This document shows positions 1 through 5,290 of a stretch of DNA of 6,030 bases, piece after piece; position 1 is the stretch's first letter; every line of letters begins with the position of its first letter. The DNA is taken from positions 1 through 6,030 of the forward strand of contig JAUXTV010000172.1 of NCBI GenBank assembly GCA_030679025.1. The letters are read 5' to 3'. A model generated the notes under the pieces. The model ran no database searches. It saw only the letters and a program-made list of their open reading frames with translations, and was not told the origin of the DNA. The stretch comes from Candidatus Woesearchaeota archaeon (GTDB taxonomy: Archaea > Nanobdellota > Nanobdellia > SCGC-AAA011-G17 > UBA489). A program made the translations under genes and the position numbers.

Positions 1-276
1 CAAGTCCCGAATAATATTACAATAATAAATGGTAAAATGACTAAGAATATAAAAATTTTAGGGATAGATGTAAAATTCATAAAAATGAAGAAAGATCTAT
101 TTTTCGGTTTAATTTCAAAGAAGACTAAAAATAAAATAAAATACTCCTATTCCGATTCTGCAAAAACCGACTTAGATTTCTTCTATTTGAGGAGACATGA
201 TAGAATAGACAATAAAACCAGAAGAGCAAAAGAATATATCAAAAAATATCCAACATGGTTGCAAAAATCGATTTAG
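1..276 (+). CDS. abiEi: AbiEi-type antitoxin of a type IV toxin-antitoxin system, C-terminal part (5' end outside window)
   Basis: The reading frame is open from base 1, so the first ATG (37) is most likely an internal Met and the gene begins left of the window; 91 residues are visible. They fit the C-terminal half of AbiEi-like antitoxins: a V-P-N-N-I-T-I-I strand at the left edge, then I-K-I-L-G-I-D-V-K-F followed by a D-L-F-F-G turn, then Y-S-Y-S-D-S-A-K-T-D-L-D-F-F-Y-L, which matches the family's 'A-x-x-E-K-T-L-L-D-x-x-Y' segment with S-A-K-T in place of the usual E-K-T. In this family the N-terminal winged helix, not visible here, binds the operon promoter and represses it, and the protein counteracts the AbiEii toxin. 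The last 22 bases overlap the toxin gene, which supports the pairing. The tail is lysine/arginine-rich. The family call rests on short motifs plus the neighbour, so it is good but not certain. Confidence 0.72.
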   Translation, partial: QVPNNITIINGKMTKNIKILGIDVKFIKMKKDLFFGLISKKTKNKIKYSYSDSAKTDLDFFYLRRHDRIDNKTRRAKEYIKKYPTWLQKSI

Positions 277-1181
277 ATAGATATATAGCAGAAGTAAGGG
301 ATGCTATGAATATTAAGAATGCGCAAGATATCATTCATAAGGATCTTATCCTCACTTTTATTCTAGCAGAATTTCAGAAAGAGCAAGGAATTTTCAAAGA
401 TTTAATATTTAAGGGCGGAACATTGCTTTCCAGAAACTATCTGAAATATCACAGATTCTCTGAAGATCTGGATTTTGTTTTTAAGAACTCAAATAATATA
501 AGGGATTTAACAAGAAGCGCTAGAGAAAGAAATGTTAAAACTTTTCTCGATATATTTACACCTAAATTGAAAGAAGTTACAGACAGATTGGGGCTAGATT
601 TTAGCACTAACAGGAGCGATAAGAAATATTGTAAGATGTTAAACGGAAGAACAGTTTACACTTTCAAAGTTTATTATGAAGCTGATAAATATGTTAAGAT
701 AGAGATAAATTTTATAGAGAAGATAATAAATCGACCAAAAGAAACATCAATAAAAACAATTACAGACTTTTTTGACTCAAAGAACCTTTTATTCACATTG
801 GGTTTAAAATATGATAATTTTGTTGTGCTCAGCTACCCGATTGAAGAGGTTATAATCGAGAAATATAGGGCCGTATTAACAAGGAACGCATTGGCGGAAA
901 GAGATTTGTTTGACTTGTTCTTGATTCCAAACTCATTAAATGCAGATATAAATGAGATTGTGTCAAAAATAATGAGTTCTTCTCTTATCAAAAAAGAACT
1001 TCCAATACTGATATCTAATAATCTAAATCTATTAAATGAAGGTAATTTCTTCAAAAGCAGAGAAAAAATAGAAGATTTAGCAATTATCAAGTATAGCCCA
1101 GATGAATTTACATGCTTCAAGCAGAAAATTCAACCCAAATTAATTGAAATTTGCAATAAATTTATGGAAAGATTAAAATGA
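255..1181 (+). CDS. abiEii: AbiEii/AbiGii-family nucleotidyltransferase toxin
   Basis: This is a 308-residue protein of the DNA polymerase beta-like nucleotidyltransferase fold, the usual size for AbiEii toxins. Visible motifs in order: F-K-G-G-T-L-L-S-R at 52-60 (nucleotide-binding G-G-T), R-F-S-E-D-L-D-F at 67-74 with metal-binding D71 and D73, V-K-I-E-I-N-F at 147-153 (candidate third acidic strand), and E-K-Y-R-A-V-L-T-R at 202-210 followed by R-D-L-F-D-L at 216-221, the family's late K...R-D-x-x-D signature. All core residues are present, so it is probably active. Known relatives (AbiEii, MenT) transfer nucleotides to acceptors, tRNA 3' ends in the MenT case; the substrate here is unknown. 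The ATG at 255 was chosen because it gives the normal N-terminal helix before the H-K-D segment (28-30); Met18 at 306 is an alternative. There is no ribosome binding site, and translation is probably coupled to the overlapping antitoxin gene. It is cytoplasmic, with no signal peptide. Confidence 0.94.
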   Translation: MVAKIDLDRYIAEVRDAMNIKNAQDIIHKDLILTFILAEFQKEQGIFKDLIFKGGTLLSRNYLKYHRFSEDLDFVFKNSNNIRDLTRSARERNVKTFLDIFTPKLKEVTDRLGLDFSTNRSDKKYCKMLNGRTVYTFKVYYEADKYVKIEINFIEKIINRPKETSIKTITDFFDSKNLLFTLGLKYDNFVVLSYPIEEVIIEKYRAVLTRNALAERDLFDLFLIPNSLNADINEIVSKIMSSSLIKKELPILISNNLNLLNEGNFFKSREKIEDLAIIKYSPDEFTCFKQKIQPKLIEICNKFMERLK

Positions 1182-1666
1182 AGATATTCATAGTTTCAGA
1201 CACTCATTTTTGTCATAATAATATAATTGAGTATTCTGGCAGACCATTTAAGACAGTAGAAGAAATGAATGAAGAGATGATTAAAAGATGGAATAATAAG
1301 GTTGAGAAAGATGACTTTGTTATACATTTAGGAGACTTTGCATTAGGTAATAAAGAAGAGGTTGTAAAAATAAGAGATAGATTGAATGGAAACATTATTC
1401 TGCTAAAGGGCAATCATGATAATAAATCTGTCAGGGAATCTGGTTTCTTAATAGTAAAGGGAACTTTAGAGATTGATAACCTAATCTTCAGTCATAATCC
1501 TTTGCAAAAGAAAGACATACCTGTAGGTTTTATTAATGTGCATGGGCATATACATGAGAAGGAAAGCGTTAATGGATTCAATGTAAGTGTTGAAAAGACC
1601 AATTATGAGCCAATTTTATTAGAAGACTTGAAAAAGTTAACTTTCCCTAATAAACATAATTCTTGA
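1178..1666 (+). CDS. Small calcineurin-like metallophosphoesterase (COG4186-like)
   Basis: This 162-residue protein is a complete single-domain metallophosphoesterase. The metal-binding motifs appear in order: S-D-T-H at 7-10 (D8, H10), L-G-D-F at 51-54 (D53), G-N-H-D at 78-81, S-H at 105-106, and H-G-H-I-H at 122-126. The N-terminal run D-T-H-F-C-H-N-N-I-I, a later G-R-P-F, and M-N-E-E-M-I-K-R-W-N-N resemble the small COG4186 type of phosphoesterase, whose physiological substrate I do not know. Members of the superfamily hydrolyse phosphomonoesters or phosphodiesters, including nucleic acids and cyclic nucleotides, with two metal ions. The start codon overlaps the toxin stop as ATGA, so the two genes are almost certainly co-translated. 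That places the enzyme in the toxin-antitoxin operon. Whether it opposes the nucleotidyltransferase, processes RNA, or is unrelated cargo is inference. No signal peptide or membrane segment is seen. Confidence 0.92.
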   Translation: MKIFIVSDTHFCHNNIIEYSGRPFKTVEEMNEEMIKRWNNKVEKDDFVIHLGDFALGNKEEVVKIRDRLNGNIILLKGNHDNKSVRESGFLIVKGTLEIDNLIFSHNPLQKKDIPVGFINVHGHIHEKESVNGFNVSVEKTNYEPILLEDLKKLTFPNKHNS

Positions 1667-1668
1667 CT

Positions 1669-1706
1669 GGGACATTTTTGTCTCCTGCGTGGTCCGGGCG
1701 TAACCC
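1669..1706. other. GC-rich patch with a small hairpin after the phosphoesterase gene
   Basis: Bases 1681-1706 are about 69% G+C (18 of 26), a sharp contrast with the AT-rich surroundings. At 1669-1684 the sequence can form a 6-bp stem (GGGACA with TGTCTC, one G-T pair) around a 4-base T loop, and a weak GGG/CCC pairing is possible at 1696-1706. I could not fit a tRNA or any RNA family I know. It could be part of the operon's 3' end, a structured RNA, or foreign sequence left by recombination. Confidence 0.4.
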
Positions 1707-1730
1707 ATTTTGATTCTTTTTTGGGGTTTT
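1707..1730 (+). terminator. Probable T-rich transcription terminator of the toxin-antitoxin operon
   Basis: T-rich runs (ATTTTGATTCTTTTTTGGGG, then TTTT) begin about 40 bases after the phosphoesterase stop. Archaeal RNA polymerase commonly terminates at such U-rich tracts without a strong hairpin. The position downstream of the last gene of the + strand operon fits, but the evidence is compositional only. Confidence 0.4.
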
Positions 1731-1735
1731 CAGCT

Positions 1736-1752
1736 TGTATCAACATGATACA
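1736..1752. repeat. Perfect 7-bp inverted repeat with 3-base centre
   Basis: TGTATCA-ACA-TGATACA is an exact inverted repeat. It lies between the likely terminator and the livF fragment, downstream of both, so it is not in a promoter position for any intact gene. It could be an orphan operator, a small hairpin, or a recombination landmark. Confidence 0.5.
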
Positions 1753-1786
1753 GATTTAATATAAAATCTATCTTGTCGACGATAAA

Positions 1787-1987
1787 TCATCTTAGAAATG
1801 GCATGGTATTAATTTTTTCTTCTTCTTGTGCTAACTGTGAAATAAGATGAAAGACTGTTGATTTTCCCGCGCCATTTGGACCAATTAACGCAACTATTTC
1901 TCCCGCTTTGACGTTGAGACTGACATCATGCAAAATATGCAACTCTTCATAATCCGCGTTGAGATTTTTTATGGAAAGCATGCTCAT
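1787..1987 (-). pseudogene. livF: 5' remnant of a LivF-type branched-chain amino acid ABC transporter ATPase
   Basis: The frame encodes 66 residues against roughly 235 for a full LivF. The start reads L-S-I-K-N-L-N-A-D-Y-E-E-L-H-I-L-H-D-V-S-L, the usual LivF N-terminus, followed by G-E-I-V-A-L-I-G-P-N-G-A-G-K-S-T, an intact Walker A motif at about 31-43. Family resemblance fades within about 10 residues (T-V-F-H-L-I-S-Q-L still fits the helix after Walker A). An unrelated tail of about 14 residues then ends in TGA. Q-loop, signature motif, Walker B and H-loop are all missing, and I found no continuation in other frames downstream. It cannot work as an ATPase. The start may be ATG 1987 or ATG 1981 (Met3). 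It lies on the same strand as, and just downstream of, a binding-protein gene of the same transporter class, so it is probably the last trace of a liv operon. Confidence 0.85.
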
Positions 1988-2005
1988 ACTAAATTATAAG
2001 AGCAT
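1980..2005. repeat. 6-bp inverted repeat spanning the livF-fragment start
   Basis: ATGCTC at 1980-1985 and GAGCAT at 2000-2005 are exact inverted copies 14 bases apart. They flank the start codons at 1987 and 1981 of the truncated livF. The element could be an operator or a start-site hairpin kept from the ancestral gene. Six-base arms can arise by chance. Confidence 0.35.
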
Positions 2006-2018
2006 AAAAAGGTATACT
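2003..2018 (-). promoter_or_regulatory. Possible TATA-type promoter of the livF fragment
   Basis: On the - strand, AGTATACC (2018-2011) runs into TTTTTATG (2010-2003). The first is centred about 27 bases before ATG 1987 and the second about 25 bases before ATG 1981. Either spacing would suit an archaeal leaderless transcript. The fragment may therefore still be transcribed, although neither box is a strong consensus. Confidence 0.4.
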
Positions 2019-2038
2019 TACTCTACTTAAATGTTTAA

Positions 2039-2101
2039 TTTAGGGTTGAGAAATTGATGGGAGTTATCACCAAAGCTGATGTTATTAAGAGCTTGAGATA
2101 A
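2039..2101 (+). pseudogene. Probable 3' remnant of a CBS-domain protein gene
   Basis: Between an in-frame TAA at 2036 and a TAA at 2099, this frame encodes 20 residues ending K-L-M-G-V-I-T-K-A-D-V-I-K-S-L-R. This matches the end of a CBS domain, typically '(K)LxGViTxxDilxxL', and a protein ending just after it is normal for CBS proteins. No upstream part of the domain is present. The stop lies 9 bases from the convergent stop of the binding-protein gene at 2111, a natural tail-to-tail spacing. I infer that a CBS gene once lay here and that its 5' part was replaced by the livF/toxin-antitoxin side. The match is short and could be chance. Confidence 0.5.
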
Positions 2102-2110
2102 TTTTAGAAT

Positions 2111-3253
2111 TTATTGAACCACCATCTTTCCATTTTGAATCAAGATTGTAGAAGGAATCACACCCACAACATCCCCGTGCTCATCAAAACTATAAGTTCC
2201 TAGGGCTCCCTTAAACTCTTCTATTGCATAGATGTAATCCTTTATACATTCTGTTTTTTTATCAGAATTACAAAAAGCTATAGCTTCCGCGATTATATAC
2301 ACAGTGTCATACCGAGCAGCAACAGGATAAGAAAATGCTGGTTCACTACCATATTTACTTTTATACTTTTCAAACAACTTCTTTTTTATTTCATTTTCCT
2401 CTACAGTAGGCTCTGAAAAAAAGATCATACCTTGAGCCATTTCGCTTTCTACAACTTGAGGCGCACTACCAAAGAAATTACCATAGATTTGACCTTTAAA
2501 TCCAAGTTCTCTTACTTGTTTAAGGAGTATCAGTCCTGTTACTGGTGTGTTGGGATTAACAAAAATTGCTTCCGGACTACTTCTAAGAATTTTAGTTATT
2601 TCAGTCTTCATGTCATTAGAACCCTGTAAAAACCCTTCACTGATGACTGTTCCGCCGAGCAGTTCGATATTTTTATTAAACTCCCTATGCAATCCCTGTG
2701 AATAATCTGTTAACTCGTAAATTTCTCCAATGTTTTTATAGTTCAAATATATTGTTTTTGCTGCGAGTTCTGCTGTTTGACTATCTGACTGTGCGTTTCT
2801 GAAGACATACTCTCCAGCATCGGTAATATCAGGATGACTGGCCCAAGCTGCAAACTGAATAACTTTATTTTTTTCAGCTAGTGGAGCAACTGCAAGATTT
2901 TCTGCGGAACAGACAACAAAAAGAATTTTCAATTTATCAATAGTAATCAATTTGTTTGCTGCTATACTCGCATCTTTTCCATTACATTTTCCATCTTCAT
3001 AGATCATACGAATCTTTTTTCCCTTGATGCCACCTTTCTGATTAATTTCTTCAACAGCAATTTCAGCTGCATTTTTCTCAACTTCACCAACTATAGAGGC
3101 ATCTCCACTCAATGGTCCAATAAACCCTATTAAGACTTCATTCTTCTCTTGTACAGAAAGACCTGTAAGACTGCCCTGTGCAAACAGTAATCCTATAGCA
3201 GTTCCCACTAGAACAACCACAAGTATTCCTATCCAAATCTGTTTCTTTTCCAT
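2111..3253 (-). CDS. Membrane-anchored LivK-type solute-binding protein (periplasmic-binding protein family 6)
   Basis: This 380-residue protein belongs to the type I ABC solute-binding family that includes LivK/LivJ. Residues 1-6 are charged and residues 7-25 form one hydrophobic segment. There is no lipobox cysteine, so the protein is probably held outside the cell by an uncleaved or signal-type anchor. A short G-S-L-T-G-L-S-V linker follows. The mature domain starts L-I-G-F-I-G-P-L-S-G-D at 41-51, the classic first strand and ligand loop. It continues with the helix leading to G-G-I-K-G-K-K-I-R-M-I-Y-E-D at 74-87, and the second lobe ends Y-D-T-V-Y-I-I-A-E-A-I at 315-325. Four cysteines (C90, C115, C328, C336) could form two disulfides. 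Amino acids or amides are the family's usual ligands, but the specificity is not readable here. No permease follows; only a livF remnant lies downstream. A TrmB-like regulator is divergent, 94 bases away. Confidence 0.94.
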   Translation of the reverse strand: MEKKQIWIGILVVVLVGTAIGLLFAQGSLTGLSVQEKNEVLIGFIGPLSGDASIVGEVEKNAAEIAVEEINQKGGIKGKKIRMIYEDGKCNGKDASIAANKLITIDKLKILFVVCSAENLAVAPLAEKNKVIQFAAWASHPDITDAGEYVFRNAQSDSQTAELAAKTIYLNYKNIGEIYELTDYSQGLHREFNKNIELLGGTVISEGFLQGSNDMKTEITKILRSSPEAIFVNPNTPVTGLILLKQVRELGFKGQIYGNFFGSAPQVVESEMAQGMIFFSEPTVEENEIKKKLFEKYKSKYGSEPAFSYPVAARYDTVYIIAEAIAFCNSDKKTECIKDYIYAIEEFKGALGTYSFDEHGDVVGVIPSTILIQNGKMVVQ

Positions 3254-3283
3254 ATACTCTTTTCGTCAAAAACACCATAAGAA
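3251..3283 (-). promoter_or_regulatory. Promoter/leader of the first binding-protein gene
   Basis: There is no Shine-Dalgarno sequence before ATG 3253. TTCTTATG (- strand, 3283-3276), about 26 bases upstream, is a weak TATA-like box at the right distance for a leaderless transcript. TTATGGTG (3280-3273) and AGTATATG (3258-3251, containing the start) resemble the elements found before the second binding-protein gene. Confidence 0.4.
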
Positions 3284-3296
3284 TATTATTCCCCCC

Positions 3297-3314
3297 TCTA
3301 TACGTTACTATAGA
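3297..3314. promoter_or_regulatory. Candidate operator: inverted repeat between divergent binding-protein and TrmB-like genes
   Basis: TCTATA at 3297-3302 and TATAGA at 3309-3314 are exact inverted copies separated by CGTTAC. The element sits in the 94-base divergent region, just upstream of the TATA-like box of the regulator gene. This is a typical position for autoregulation and control of the divergent gene by a dimeric winged-helix regulator. That the neighbouring TrmB-like protein binds it is inference. Confidence 0.45.
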
Positions 3315-3318
3315 AAGT

Positions 3319-3327
3319 GTTAAAAAG
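3319..3327 (+). promoter_or_regulatory. TATA-like box of the TrmB-family gene
   Basis: The sequence GTTAAAAAG is centred about 25 bases before ATG 3348. No ribosome binding site precedes the ATG, so leaderless transcription starting at or near the ATG is likely. Confidence 0.4.
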
Positions 3328-3347
3328 AGTCATACCTTATAGATTGG

Positions 3348-4097
3348 ATGATCGCTCCCGCATTGCAAAGGATAGGCTTAACTGATGGGGAAATCAAAGT
3401 GTATTTGGCTCTCTTAGAAACTGGTTCTTCCTCAATAACTAATATTATCAAAAAATCAGGCATTTCTGGATCAAAAACCTATGAAGTATTAGATAGGCTA
3501 GCTAAAAAGGGATTAATTACTTTTGTCACACGTAATAACGTAAAATATTTTGAAGCTTATTCTCCTGACAGAATTTTAGATTATCTAGAAGAGAAAGAAC
3601 ATGCACTTGCAGAAGAAAAAACAGCCATACAACAGATTATTCCAGACTTGATTCTTAAACAACAACATGCACTAACAAGTGAAGCTAAGATTTTTACTGG
3701 ATGGGAAGGATTAAAGACTGCTAATGAAGATATTCTAAAAACTCTAAAAAAAGGCGAAGAATGGCTGAGTATGGGCTTAACAGATCAACCTAAAACATGG
3801 GAAATTTATTTTACGAAAAGACAGATTGCAAGATCAAAAAAAGGCATTAACCTCAAACATCTTATAAATGAAAAGTATAAGTCTTTATCTCAATCACGAG
3901 GAAATTTACCTCACACAACCTTTCGATTTCTCCCTAAAGATTTTGAAATGCCGACTTCTACTGAGATTTATGCTAATAAAATTATTATTATGATTCTTGT
4001 ACAAGAAAATCCTTTTGCAATACTGATTGAAAGCAAAGAAGTTGCAGATAGTTTTAGGAAATACTTTTATGCTTTGTGGAAAACCGCTAAGAAGTAA
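3348..4097 (+). CDS. TrmB-family transcriptional regulator
   Basis: This 249-residue protein has the TrmB layout. A winged helix-turn-helix occupies about 5-70 (L-Q-R-I-G-L-T-D-G-E-I-K-V-Y-L-A-L-L at 6-23, the most typical TrmB opening; recognition helix around S-G-S-K-T-Y-E-V-L-D-R-L at 40-51; wing about 57-68). A charged helical linker at about 72-102 is likely to form a dimer coiled coil. The C-terminal domain starts with I-F-T-G-W-E-G-L at 115-122 and contains a W-E-I-Y-F-T-K-R segment at 151-158. Many archaeal members sense a sugar or other small molecule through the C-terminal part; the ligand here is unknown. The full maltose-binding TrmB domain is absent, since the protein is shorter than the roughly 340-residue founding member. 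It is divergent from a solute-binding protein gene, with an inverted repeat between them, so that gene is its likely target. Its stop is 5 bases from the convergent second binding-protein gene. Confidence 0.93.
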   Translation: MIAPALQRIGLTDGEIKVYLALLETGSSSITNIIKKSGISGSKTYEVLDRLAKKGLITFVTRNNVKYFEAYSPDRILDYLEEKEHALAEEKTAIQQIIPDLILKQQHALTSEAKIFTGWEGLKTANEDILKTLKKGEEWLSMGLTDQPKTWEIYFTKRQIARSKKGINLKHLINEKYKSLSQSRGNLPHTTFRFLPKDFEMPTSTEIYANKIIIMILVQENPFAILIESKEVADSFRKYFYALWKTAKK

Positions 4098-4102
4098 GTT
4101 TA

Positions 4103-5194
4103 CTAAGCTATCTTTACTAATTTAGAGTTTACTACTTTCTTTACTACCATGGGAATATTAACCTGTTTACCTTGATATGCAAGACCTTCTATTGCGAAAT
4201 CATACTCTTCTTCTAGAGCAGGAAATGCATTTATATCAATATTTTTTTCCTGAGCTTTAAAGGCTGCAGCAACAAGTTCATATCCATAAGCATTATACAT
4301 GTTTGGATTTTTTCCATACTTTGCTCTGAAAGCTTCCGTAAATTTAGGTAAATGATTATCATTTATTAAACCAACAAAAAGAACTCCGTTTAAAATATCA
4401 CCGAAATCCGTTAGATATTTCTCAGTAATGTCTGAACCGATGATTACCTGCCCTTCATAGTTTTGTTTTCGTAAAGAGCTTGCTATTTCAAGATTGCTAA
4501 ATGGTGTTGCAGAAATGATATAAATGGTATCTGGATTTTCTTTTATAGCTTTTGTAGCAATAGTATAAAATGATGTTTCGTCTGGAAGAAACTTATCTTT
4601 TCCCAATATTGAAATCTCATATTGATCAAAATAAATTTCAGCATAGCTCAGAAGCAAATTTCCAGTTTCACTATTCTCTGTTATAATGTATGTTGTTTTT
4701 CCATATTTCTTCATAGTCTTTGCAGCCTCTTCTACCTGAAACTTCAGAGAAGGATAAGTACAATAGATATTTACATAAGCATCAAACTCGTCTGTGCATA
4801 GGGTTAGTCCTAGAACCATAGACTCTTCTACATCTTTTTGGTTCATAGAACCTGCAATACTTTTTGCTGTAACAGGACCAAGTGGACCTACAATTATTGA
4901 GACTTCATTAATATCACGCAATTTTCTATAGGCACTTATACTTCTTTTGCTCTCAAACCCGTCATCTTCGACGATGATAGTTACATCAGGGTTCTCATCT
5001 TTATACAGATTAACGCCATCAAGCACATCTTTTCCAATCTCTGCAAACTGCCCAGAAAGCGGAAAAATAACCCCTATCTTTTCTTGATTCTTATTATTGG
5101 ATTGTTCCGCGAAACTAAAGAGCAACACCAAAAGTATTATTACTAGCACTACTACCAAAGAAGAAGCTATAAGGAGTATATTTTTTCTTGTCAT
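4103..5194 (-). CDS. Second membrane-anchored LivK-type solute-binding protein
   Basis: This 363-residue protein is of the same fold class as the one at 2111-3253 but diverged from it. A short basic start (T-R-K-N) precedes one long hydrophobic segment at about 6-28 with no lipobox cysteine, so it is probably anchored to the outer face of the membrane. The first strand and ligand loop read I-G-V-I-F-P-L-S-G-Q-F at 40-50, then I-I-V-G-P-L-G-P at 100-107, where family members contact the ligand, and Y-N-A-Y-G-Y-E-L-V-A-A-A-F at 300-312 in the second lobe. Cysteines C133 and C145 bracket a short loop and could form a disulfide. Ligand specificity cannot be read. No transporter subunits are adjacent. 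The divergent neighbour, 96 bases away, is an Lrp/AsnC-like regulator, its likely controller. It may instead be a ligand sensor without its own transporter. Confidence 0.93.
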   Translation of the reverse strand: MTRKNILLIASSLVVVLVIILLVLLFSFAEQSNNKNQEKIGVIFPLSGQFAEIGKDVLDGVNLYKDENPDVTIIVEDDGFESKRSISAYRKLRDINEVSIIVGPLGPVTAKSIAGSMNQKDVEESMVLGLTLCTDEFDAYVNIYCTYPSLKFQVEEAAKTMKKYGKTTYIITENSETGNLLLSYAEIYFDQYEISILGKDKFLPDETSFYTIATKAIKENPDTIYIISATPFSNLEIASSLRKQNYEGQVIIGSDITEKYLTDFGDILNGVLFVGLINDNHLPKFTEAFRAKYGKNPNMYNAYGYELVAAAFKAQEKNIDINAFPALEEEYDFAIEGLAYQGKQVNIPMVVKKVVNSKLVKIA

Positions 5195-5210
5195 ACTCTT
5201 AGGAGCATAA
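5191..5210 (-). promoter_or_regulatory. Leader element of the second binding-protein gene
   Basis: On the - strand TTATGCTC (5210-5203) and AGTATGA (5197-5191, containing the start ATG) also occur, with slightly different spacing, before the livF fragment (2007-2000 and 1990-1984). The first binding-protein gene has a looser version. This may be a shared regulator site or common ancestry of the promoters. Confidence 0.35.
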
Positions 5211-5215
5211 TCTAG

Positions 5216-5223
5216 CTATATAA
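5216..5223 (-). promoter_or_regulatory. TATA box of the second binding-protein gene
   Basis: TTATATAG on the - strand is centred about 26 bases before ATG 5194, the standard archaeal TATA distance if transcription begins at the start codon. No ribosome binding site is present, so a leaderless mRNA is likely. Confidence 0.6.
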
Positions 5224-5258
5224 CTTTTTTTACAGATTATATTAACAAAATAGCAATA

Positions 5259-5268
5259 TATTTAAATA
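5259..5268 (+). promoter_or_regulatory. TATA box of the Lrp/AsnC-like gene
   Basis: TATTTAAATA is a perfect palindrome containing TTTAAATA, a close match to the archaeal TATA consensus. It is centred about 27 bases before ATG 5291. As with its neighbours, this implies a leaderless transcript. It is the strongest promoter element in the window. Confidence 0.65.
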
Positions 5269-5290
5269 GATTCACTTTCTGTTATTTTAA

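Noticed and set aside
37..276. A complete 79-residue gene starting at ATG 37
   Set aside because: The frame is open to base 1 and the upstream codons fit the same domain, so this is the end of a longer gene.
833..1120. 95-residue frame on the - strand
   Set aside because: It lies entirely inside the toxin gene and has no recognisable domain; it is a shadow frame.
1213..1413. 66-residue frame on the - strand
   Set aside because: It is a shadow of the metallophosphoesterase gene, which carries all its family motifs.
1681..1706. A tRNA or tRNA fragment serving as an attachment site
   Set aside because: I could not form D, anticodon and T arms, and there is no recognisable T-loop sequence or 3' acceptor.
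1667..1759. Read-through extension of the phosphoesterase past its TGA (frame open for 30 more codons)
   Set aside because: The domain is already complete before the stop, the extension resembles no family, and other genes in the window use TGA as a normal stop.
2432..2629. 65-residue frame on the + strand
   Set aside because: It lies inside the first binding-protein gene and its translation resembles no family.
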